Shown here: piece by piece, positions 7,770 through 12,467 of the stretch
Numbering within the stretch: position 1 is the stretch's first letter
Layout: every line of letters starts with the position of its first letter
Origin: Betaproteobacteria bacterium
Lineage (GTDB): Bacteria > Pseudomonadota > Gammaproteobacteria > Burkholderiales > SG8-39
DNA length: 12,467 bases
Assembly: GCA_027317055.1 (NCBI GenBank)
Contig: DAHVFK010000057.1
Coordinates: 1-12,467, forward strand
Direction: 5' to 3'
Notes under the pieces: model-generated
Told to the model about the DNA's origin: nothing
The model's input: the letters and a program-made list of their open reading frames with translations, nothing else
Database searches by the model: none
Program-made: the position numbers and the translations under genes

Positions 7770-8326
7770 GTCCGACGCTCCTCGCGACGCGCACGCCGGC
7801 GCGCGCGCCAGGCGAGCACGACGTAGGCGCGCCAGGCGAGGCGCACGCCGAAGTAGCCCAGCGCCGCGAGCGTGCAGGCGAGAGCGACCAGCCCCACCGC
7901 GAGCGGCTTGCCGAGCGAGAGCGACCAGTGCACGAGCGAGTGCACTGATGCGGCGAGCTGCGTCCAGTCGAGATCCGGCGGCCGCGTGATTCGTGCCTGG
8001 CCCCCGGCGCCGAGCAGCAGCGTGCCGTATTCGTAGGCGAGCAAGTACAGCGGCACGATGGTGAAGGGGTTCGTATATAAGGTGGTGACGAGCGCGACCG
8101 GCAGGTTGCGGTGCAGCGGAACCGCGAGCAGCGCCGCAGTGAGCATTTGAAGCGGTCCCGGCACCAGCCCGGCGAACAGCCCGATCGCGACGCCGCCGGC
8201 GACCGATTCGCGGTTCAGGTGCCACAGATTGGGGTGGTGCAGCAGCGAGCCGAACACCGCCACGATGCGGTAGGAGCGGACCTTCGCGGCGTCGGGCAGG
8301 TATTTGCGGAAGAACTTTCGCGGCAT
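7766..8326 (-). CDS. DUF2062 family inner-membrane protein
   Basis: A 186-residue membrane protein of the DUF2062 family, whose function is not established. The N-terminus MPRKFFRKYLPDAAKVR is the usual start of the family, followed by HHPNLWHLNRESVAGGVAIG, the conserved GLFAGLVPGPLQM (49-61) and TTLYTNPFTIVPLYLLAYE (81-99). Hydrophobic stretches at about 41-70, 76-103 and 138-163 suggest three membrane segments, and the end is strongly basic (RARRRARREERRT), so probably cytoplasmic. ATG at 8332 (MTMPRKFF) is the alternative start. The same frame stays open for some 630 codons further upstream, antisense to comEC; that part is not coding. It is coupled to the GNAT gene by ATGA and is divergent from comEC. 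Confidence 0.88.
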   Translation of the reverse strand: MPRKFFRKYLPDAAKVRSYRIVAVFGSLLHHPNLWHLNRESVAGGVAIGLFAGLVPGPLQMLTAALLAVPLHRNLPVALVTTLYTNPFTIVPLYLLAYEYGTLLLGAGGQARITRPPDLDWTQLAASVHSLVHWSLSLGKPLAVGLVALACTLAALGYFGVRLAWRAYVVLAWRARRRARREERRT

Positions 8327-8355
8327 GGTCATCCGGTGCGCAGCCCGGCCGTTGT

Positions 8356-8361
8356 ATTGTA
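8356..8361 (-). promoter_or_regulatory. Candidate -10 box (TACAAT) for the DUF2062-GNAT operon
   Basis: Leftward TACAAT lies in the 36 bp between the DUF2062 and comEC start codons and would give a leader of about 17-25 nt. No convincing -35 is seen; it would have to lie inside comEC. No ribosome site is evident before either ATG 8326 or 8332. Confidence 0.45.
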
Positions 8362-8362
8362 G

Positions 8363-10525
8363 ATGACGGCGGGAGTGCTTGCTTTCGTGGCGGGGGTACT
8401 GCTGCTGCAGGTGCAGGGCGCGCTCCCGGCCGCGGCCTGGCTGTGGAGCCTGCCGGCGTGCCTCGTGCTCGGCGCCTGGCGCCCGGGGCTGAGACTCGCC
8501 GTGGCCTTCGCCGCCGGATTCCTGTGGGCCGCGAGCTGGGCGCAGTTTCGCCTCGCAGACCGGCTGGCACCCGGGCTGGAGGGGCGCGAGCTGCAGCTGG
8601 TGGGCGTTATTTCCGGCCTGCCCGCCACAGGCGAACGCGGCCTTCGCTTCGATTTCGAGCCCGAGTCCGCACCGCCCGGCGTTCGGCTGCCGCGCAAGCT
8701 GCGCCTGGCGTGGTACGCGCCGCCGGCGCCGGCACCCGCGCCCGAGGTGCACCCCGGCGAGCGCTGGCGCCTCGCGCTTCGGCTGCGCCGCCCGCATGGC
8801 CAGGTCAACCCGCACGGCTTCGATTACGAGGCCTGGCTGCTCGAGCGCGGCATCGGCGCAACCGGCTACGTGCGCGCGTTCCCGCCGCCGCTGCGCCTGG
8901 GGGCGCGTAACGGCGCCCTCGACCGCGTCGAGCAGGCGCGCGAGGCGGTGCGCGAGCGCTTCCTGCGCGTGCTCGGCGCCACCCCGGCGGCGGGGGTCCT
9001 CGCCGCGCTCGCGATCGGCGATCAGCGCGCGATCTCGAGCGAGGAGTGGCGCCTGTTCCGGCGCACCGGGGTGACCCATCTGATGAGCATCTCGGGGCTG
9101 CACGTGACGCTGGTGTCGGGTCTGGTCGCCTGGCTGGTCGGCTTCGGCTGGCGGCGGGTGCCGCGCCTTTGCCTGTTGCTGCCGGCGCGCAAGGCGGCCG
9201 CTGCGGCGGCGGTCGCGGCGGCGCTCGGCTACACCTTGCTCGCCGGCTTCGGCGTGCCGGCGCAGCGCACCCTGCTGATGGTGTGCGTGGTCGCGCTCGC
9301 GCTGTGGTCGGGGCGCCTGGTCTCGCCCGCGCGTACGCTCGCGCTCGCACTCGGCGCGGTGGTGCTGTCCGATCCGTGGGCGCCGCTCGCGCCCGGATTC
9401 TGGCTCTCCTTCGGCGCGGTGGCGCTCATCTTCTACGTCGCCGCGGGCTGGACCGGCGCCGAGCCGAGGCTCCTGCAGTGGGGGCGCATCCAGTGGGCGG
9501 TGACGCTGGGGCTCGCGCCGGCGGCGCTGTTGCTGTTCGGGCAGGTGTCGCTGGTGGGCCCGCTCGCCAACGCCGTTGCGATTCCGCTCGTGTCGGTGGT
9601 GGTGACGCCGCTCGCGTTGCTGGGCGCTGTCCTGCCGCTGGACGCCATCCTGCAGTGCGCCGCCTGGCTCGCCGAGCGCCTGCTGGAGTTTCTCGAGGCC
9701 TGTGCCGCGCTGCCGCTCGCGATCTGGCAGGTGCGCGTGCCGCCGCCCTGGTCGGTGCTGCTCGCGCTCGCCGGCGTGGCCTGGCTGCTGGCGCCGCGCG
9801 GCCTGCCGTGGCGCGCGAGCGGCCTCGCCCTCATGCTGCCCGCGTTCGCGCTGCCGGCGAGCGCCCCGGCGCCCGGCGAGGCCTGGATCACCGCGCTCGA
9901 CATCGGCCAGGGGCGCGCGGTGCTGGTGCGCACCGCGCGCCACGCGCTGCTGGTCGACGCCGGGCCCGCGTTCGCGGGCGAAGGCGATGCCGGCGAGCGC
10001 ATTGTCGTGCCGCTGCTGCTCGCGAGTGGCGTGGCGCGCCTGGACGCGATGGTGCTGTCGCGCGACGATTCCGGCCATGTCGGCGGCGCGCTGTCGGTGA
10101 TGGAAAACGTGCCGACCGGCGCGCTGCTGAGCTCGTTGCCTGCGCGCCATCCGGCGCTCGCGCTGGCCGCGGCGCAGCGGCGCTGCGCGCCGCGCGACGC
10201 CTGGGAGTGGGATGGCGTGCAATTCGAAGTGCTAGGCGAGGGCTGCGCGCTGCGCGTCAGCTCAGGCGGGCACGCCGTGCTGCTCCCGGGCGCCCGCGCG
10301 CGCGCGCCCGAGGCCGCGCAGGCGCCGGGCTGGGCGGTGTTCTCGGTCGGCTACCGCAACCGCTTCCGTCAGCCGAGCAAGGCGGTTCTCGCGCGCTATC
10401 TCGCCACCGGCGCCCGCACGCTGCGCACCGACCGCGACGGCGCGGTAAGCGTGCGGCTAGGTGCGGCCGGGGTCACGGTCGAAACCGAGCGAGTGCGGCG
10501 GGCGCGCTACTGGCGCGGCATATAA
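8363..10525 (+). CDS. comEC: DNA internalization competence protein ComEC/Rec2 with degenerate metallo-beta-lactamase domain
   Basis: ComEC forms the inner-membrane channel for single-stranded DNA in natural transformation. The 720 residues show an N-terminal membrane and OB-like region (DUF4131, about 1-190), the Competence domain with its hallmark TGVTHLMSISGLHV (235-248) and many membrane segments (to about 490), and a C-terminal beta-lactamase-like domain from ALDIGQGRAVLVRT (511-524) and LLVDAGP (529-535). That last domain looks inactive: SHxDxDHxGG is S566-R-D-D-S-G-H-V-G-G, LTGD is L-P-G-A644, the PHHGS stretch is absent, and the late GHP is R-Q-P (669-671). The domain resumes normally at VGYRNRF (662-668) and GARTLRTDRDGAVSVRL. 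It is somewhat shorter than typical members (about 750-850). ATG 8363 matches the family N-terminus but has no ribosome site. DNA uptake remains possible; nuclease activity is doubtful. Confidence 0.93.
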   Translation: MTAGVLAFVAGVLLLQVQGALPAAAWLWSLPACLVLGAWRPGLRLAVAFAAGFLWAASWAQFRLADRLAPGLEGRELQLVGVISGLPATGERGLRFDFEPESAPPGVRLPRKLRLAWYAPPAPAPAPEVHPGERWRLALRLRRPHGQVNPHGFDYEAWLLERGIGATGYVRAFPPPLRLGARNGALDRVEQAREAVRERFLRVLGATPAAGVLAALAIGDQRAISSEEWRLFRRTGVTHLMSISGLHVTLVSGLVAWLVGFGWRRVPRLCLLLPARKAAAAAAVAAALGYTLLAGFGVPAQRTLLMVCVVALALWSGRLVSPARTLALALGAVVLSDPWAPLAPGFWLSFGAVALIFYVAAGWTGAEPRLLQWGRIQWAVTLGLAPAALLLFGQVSLVGPLANAVAIPLVSVVVTPLALLGAVLPLDAILQCAAWLAERLLEFLEACAALPLAIWQVRVPPPWSVLLALAGVAWLLAPRGLPWRASGLALMLPAFALPASAPAPGEAWITALDIGQGRAVLVRTARHALLVDAGPAFAGEGDAGERIVVPLLLASGVARLDAMVLSRDDSGHVGGALSVMENVPTGALLSSLPARHPALALAAAQRRCAPRDAWEWDGVQFEVLGEGCALRVSSGGHAVLLPGARARAPEAAQAPGWAVFSVGYRNRFRQPSKAVLARYLATGARTLRTDRDGAVSVRLGAAGVTVETERVRRARYWRGI
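10295..10307 (+). repeat. Short CG dinucleotide tract inside comEC
   Basis: An uninterrupted run of six CG units plus C codes for Arg-Ala-Arg-Ala directly after LPGA in the ComEC beta-lactamase-like domain. It sits exactly where the LTGD-to-PHHGS segment of normal family members would begin, so it may mark the contraction point of a deletion. Confidence 0.6.
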
Positions 10526-10526
10526 T
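10521..10526 (+). promoter_or_regulatory. -10 box (TATAAT) for the dodecin gene cluster
   Basis: A perfect TATAAT overlaps the comEC stop codon (TAA at 10523-10525), in a region otherwise nearly free of A/T runs. Transcription would start near 10533, giving a leader of about 37 nt. The -35 region is GC-rich with no TTGACA-like hexamer. The box supports independent expression of dodecin and the genes after it. Confidence 0.6.
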
Positions 10527-10532
10527 CGTCCG

Positions 10533-10564
10533 GCGGAATCCTCCGCACCACAATCGCGAGGAGG
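10533..10564 (+). promoter_or_regulatory. Dodecin leader with two mutually exclusive hairpins
   Basis: Hairpin A pairs GCGGA (10533-10537) with TCCGC (10542-10546) around ATCC. Hairpin B pairs CCTCC (10540-10544) with GGAGG (10560-10564), which is the ribosome-binding site itself. The two share 10542-10544 and so cannot coexist: A leaves the ribosome site free, B hides it. Hairpin A would stand at or near the mRNA 5' end. The element is far too small to be a classical FMN riboswitch. Function is inferred only from base pairing. Confidence 0.35.
10559..10564 (+). promoter_or_regulatory. Perfect Shine-Dalgarno AGGAGG for dodecin
   Basis: AGGAGG lies 5 nt before the dodecin ATG. It is the strongest ribosome site in the window, where most genes have weak or no such sequence, and it fixes the dodecin start. 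Confidence 0.85.
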
Positions 10565-10569
10565 CGGAC

Positions 10570-10791
10570 ATGGCCAAGAAAAGTGCAGAGGCGGTCTATC
10601 GCGTCACCGAGGTGATCGGCACCAGCACCCAGTCGTGGGAAGACGCGGCGCGCAACGCGGTCAAGACGGCGTCCAAGTCGCTGCGCGACCTGCGCATCGC
10701 CGAAGTCACCAAGCTCGACGTCAAGGTGGAGAACGGCAAGGTTGCCGCGTTTCGCACGCGCCTGTCGCTGTCGTTCAAGTACGGCGCCTGA
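10570..10791 (+). CDS. Dodecin family protein lacking the usual flavin-contact Trp and Gln
   Basis: Dodecins are small proteins that assemble into hollow 12-mers and bind flavins or related compounds, thought to act as flavin buffers. This 73-residue member has the family pattern YRVTEVIGTSTQSWEDAARN (10-29), ASKSLRDLRIAEVTKLDVKV (34-53) and ENGKVAAFRTRLSLSFKYG (54-72). At the place of the flavin-stacking Trp of characterised dodecins (W36 in Halobacterium, in LRxLRWFEV) it has Ile 43. The Gln that contacts the isoalloxazine ring (in AHYQVTL) is replaced by Arg 62. Such Trp-less relatives may bind another ligand or bind flavin differently. It has its own TATAAT and a perfect AGGAGG, so it is probably the most highly translated gene of the cluster. 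The next gene begins 3 nt after the stop. Confidence 0.9.
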   Translation: MAKKSAEAVYRVTEVIGTSTQSWEDAARNAVKTASKSLRDLRIAEVTKLDVKVENGKVAAFRTRLSLSFKYGA

Positions 10792-10794
10792 GGC

Positions 10795-11577
10795 ATGGCG
10801 GCGCCCGGGTCCGAGTTCACGGCGATCGTGCGCGTGGCCGGCCCCGGGCGGCTGGAGGAGTTTCGCGAGCAGCTGCGCTGGCTGATGGTGCGCGACGTCG
10901 ACGCCGAAAACTATACCGAGCACCACGCCGGCGACGCGCTTGAATACCGCTTCGAGCTCAAGAAGGGCGTTCCGTTCTCCGCTTTCGCCAACGCCTCGGA
11001 GGAGTTTCCGGAGCTGCGCGTCGAGGCGGAGTGGCGCAATATCGCGCAGGGCGTGCGCGGCCGGGCGATCATCCAGAGCGGCCGGCTGCTCGACCACGAG
11101 ACCGCACCGCTCGACAGCGGGCTGCTCGCGCTCGAGGTCGAATGCGGCGCCCAGGGCGAGCTCGTGTTCGGACTGGCCTGCGTGCGCGACGGCGAGGCCT
11201 GGCTCGGGTACTGCGCGAGCGCCGAGCGGCACGCGTATTTCCAGCTCCTGCCATCGGGCGAGCTGCGCCTGGACGAGAGCGCGAGCGGGTGCTGGAGCGC
11301 ACCGAACGGCGAGGAGATCGCGCCCGCGCTGCTCGAGCGGCTGGAGGAGATCGCGTTTCGCTTCGCCGGCGACTGGCTCTGGTACGACGAGGACGCTTCG
11401 CCCGCGACCATGCTCGAGCGCAAGCGCTACGCCGACCACGGCTGGGTGGTGGCGGGCGCCAATCTGAAGTCGGAGCAGCTGCTTCGCGTCGGCCTCGGGC
11501 AGGCCTTCAGCACCCTGGCGCCGGAGGCGCGGGTGCTGCGCGAGCGGCTGCGCAGCGCGTGGGCACGCAAGGCGTGA
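10795..11577 (+). CDS. Unrecognised soluble protein encoded directly after dodecin
   Basis: I do not recognise this 260-residue protein with confidence. It has no signal peptide or membrane segment, is acidic (many Glu/Asp) and rich in Trp and Leu. The part up to about residue 95 (EFTAIVRVAGPG..., then AFANASEEFPELRVEAEWRN at 64-82 and GRAIIQSGRL) has the strand-helix-strand feel of a small ferredoxin-like module, as in YubB/Api92-like proteins, but this is only an impression. The middle (109-160) reads as a beta-rich region and the end as helices (APALLERLEEIAFRF at 176-190; the last 20 residues are basic). Coding use is convincing: it keeps one frame of ordinary protein between tightly packed genes. 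ATG 10795 lies 3 nt after the dodecin stop with TGAGG before it, and the stop overlaps the next start (GTGA). Coupling suggests a shared role with dodecin or the hydrolase. Confidence 0.8.
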   Translation: MAAPGSEFTAIVRVAGPGRLEEFREQLRWLMVRDVDAENYTEHHAGDALEYRFELKKGVPFSAFANASEEFPELRVEAEWRNIAQGVRGRAIIQSGRLLDHETAPLDSGLLALEVECGAQGELVFGLACVRDGEAWLGYCASAERHAYFQLLPSGELRLDESASGCWSAPNGEEIAPALLERLEEIAFRFAGDWLWYDEDASPATMLERKRYADHGWVVAGANLKSEQLLRVGLGQAFSTLAPEARVLRERLRSAWARKA

Positions 11578-12431
11578 GCCCGGTCGCGCGCCGGCGCAGC
11601 GTGCGCTGCGTTTCGGGCCAGGGCCTGCACCGCATCGCCTACCAGGAGTGGGGCGACCCGGGCAACAAGCGCGTGCTGCTGTGCGTGCACGGCCTGACGC
11701 GCTGCGCGCGCGATTTCGACCTGCTTGCCGGCGCGCTGGCCGAGCGCTACCGGGTGATCTGTCCGGACATGGCGGGGCGCGGCGATTCGGACTGGCTGGC
11801 CGACCCGACGCTGTACGGCCTGCCGCAGTACGTCGCCGACGTTGTGACCCTGATCGCGCGGCTCGACGTCGAAGCGGTGCACTGGGTCGGTACCTCGATG
11901 GGCGGCCTGGTCGGGATGGCGCTCGCGGCGCAGCGCGATACGCCGGTGACGAAGCTGGTGCTGAACGACGCCGGACCGGTCGTAAGCAAGGTGTCGCTGG
12001 AGCGCATCGCCGCCTACGTCGGCCTGGCGCCGGCCTTTCCCGATCTGGACGCCGCGGAACGGTACGTGCGCGCGGTCTCGGCGCCGTTCGGCCCCCACAG
12101 CGACGCCGAATGGCGCTTCCTGACCGAAGTCGTGGTGCGCCGCGATGCCGACGGTGGCTATCGCATGCACTACGACCCGCGCCTGGGCGAGCCGCTGCGC
12201 GCGCACATGCCGGACAAGGACCTCGAGCTGTGGCCGCTCTACGAGGCGGTGCGTTGCCCGACCCTGGTGCTGCGCGGCGAGCTTTCGGACCTGCTCACGC
12301 GCGCGACCTGCGAGCGCATGGCCGGCTGCGGGCCGAAGGCGAAAGTGGTCGAAATCGCCGGAGTCGGCCACGCACCGACCCTGCTGCACCGCGACCAGAT
12401 CGAGGTGGTAAAGGCGTTTCTGCTGACATGA
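11574..12431 (+). CDS. Alpha/beta hydrolase
   Basis: A 285-residue alpha/beta-fold hydrolase with a complete visible triad: nucleophile Ser 108 in VGTSMGG (105-111), Asp 239 in RGELSDLL (234-241) and His 266 in GVGHAPTL (263-270). The oxyanion region is CVHGLTRCARDF (37-48), and CPDMAGRGDSDW (63-74) is typical of esterase/lactonase-like members with a helical lid (about 135-215). The substrate is unknown; no polyhydroxyalkanoate-type Cys nucleophile is present. The start GTG 11574 overlaps the upstream stop (GTGA). GTG 11559 would add 5 residues. The stop overlaps the next start codon (ATGA), so the gene is coupled on both sides. Confidence 0.9.
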   Translation: MSPVARRRSVRCVSGQGLHRIAYQEWGDPGNKRVLLCVHGLTRCARDFDLLAGALAERYRVICPDMAGRGDSDWLADPTLYGLPQYVADVVTLIARLDVEAVHWVGTSMGGLVGMALAAQRDTPVTKLVLNDAGPVVSKVSLERIAAYVGLAPAFPDLDAAERYVRAVSAPFGPHSDAEWRFLTEVVVRRDADGGYRMHYDPRLGEPLRAHMPDKDLELWPLYEAVRCPTLVLRGELSDLLTRATCERMAGCGPKAKVVEIAGVGHAPTLLHRDQIEVVKAFLLT

Positions 12432-12467
12432 GCGACCGCGTCGGAATCGGCATCATCGGCCTGGGCG
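12428..12467 (+). CDS. Probable NAD(P)-dependent oxidoreductase, first 13 codons only
   Basis: Only MSDRVGIGIIGLG is in the window. The strand followed by GxxGxG-like glycines is the start of a Rossmann dinucleotide-binding domain, and GIGIIGLG is common in Gfo/Idh/MocA-type oxidoreductases; other NAD(P) enzymes start similarly. ATG overlaps the hydrolase stop as ATGA, so it belongs to the same transcription unit. Confidence 0.55.
   Translation, partial: MSDRVGIGIIGLG

Noticed and set aside
8333..10222. Long upstream extension of the DUF2062 frame (about 630 codons)
   Set aside because: It is antisense to comEC, low-complexity Arg/Gln/Ala/His sequence, and the DUF2062 family begins at MPRKFF.
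10526..10569. FMN riboswitch before the flavoprotein dodecin
   Set aside because: The leader is about 40 nt, much shorter than the roughly 120-140 nt FMN aptamer, and has none of its conserved blocks.
10507..11439. 310-codon leftward frame opposite dodecin and the 260-residue gene
   Set aside because: Antisense of genes with good starts, coupling and (for dodecin) a clear family; no motif in the antisense product.

Overview
The window is very GC-rich and densely packed, and shows no sign of phage, transposon or CRISPR DNA. Gene content and order (a lolC-type permease directly followed by lolD, a nearby comEC, a DUF2062 membrane protein, a HugZ-like FMN protein and a bacterial-type PEP carboxylase) point to a chromosome of a betaproteobacterium or close relative. 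No finer placement is justified from the sequence alone.

Left block (1-3823, all leftward): an encapsulated-ferritin-like protein (EncFtn family), a DUF429 RNase H-like protein and PEP carboxylase (ppc, cut by the window start). Gaps are 10 and 11 nt, so this reads as one operon with the ferritin-like gene first. The ferritin-like protein keeps the metal-site residues of the family but ends at residue 95 with no room for a cargo-loading peptide, and no encapsulin gene is in the window.

Middle-left (4017-5353, leftward): a class I SAM-dependent methyltransferase and a HugZ/pyridoxamine-phosphate-oxidase-like split-barrel protein, separated by a 95 bp spacer with two short hairpins. A head-to-head gap of only 20 bp then leads into the rightward lolC-lolD pair (5374-7297), which encodes the inner-membrane machine that releases lipoproteins to the periplasmic carrier. 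lolD runs 92 bp into the 3' end of a leftward GNAT acetyltransferase gene. That gene is coupled (ATGA) to an upstream DUF2062 membrane protein, which starts 36 bp from the divergent comEC.

Right block (8363-12467, rightward): comEC, then a cluster that begins at a clear TATAAT box overlapping the comEC stop codon: dodecin, an unrecognised 260-residue soluble protein, an alpha/beta hydrolase and the first codons of a probable NAD(P)-dependent oxidoreductase. The last junctions are 3 nt, GTGA and ATGA, so these four genes look co-transcribed and translationally coupled.

The strongest unusual signals are: (1) ComEC keeps its channel domain, but its C-terminal metallo-beta-lactamase domain appears to have lost nearly all metal ligands (RxDxGH instead of HxDxDH, LPGA instead of LTGD, no PHHGS block, RQP instead of GHP); (2) an orphan, tail-less encapsulated-ferritin homologue in an operon with ppc; (3) a dodecin lacking the usual flavin-stacking Trp and the Gln, with a 5' leader that can form two mutually exclusive hairpins, one covering the ribosome-binding site. 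None of these is shown to be a new system; each is a testable anomaly.
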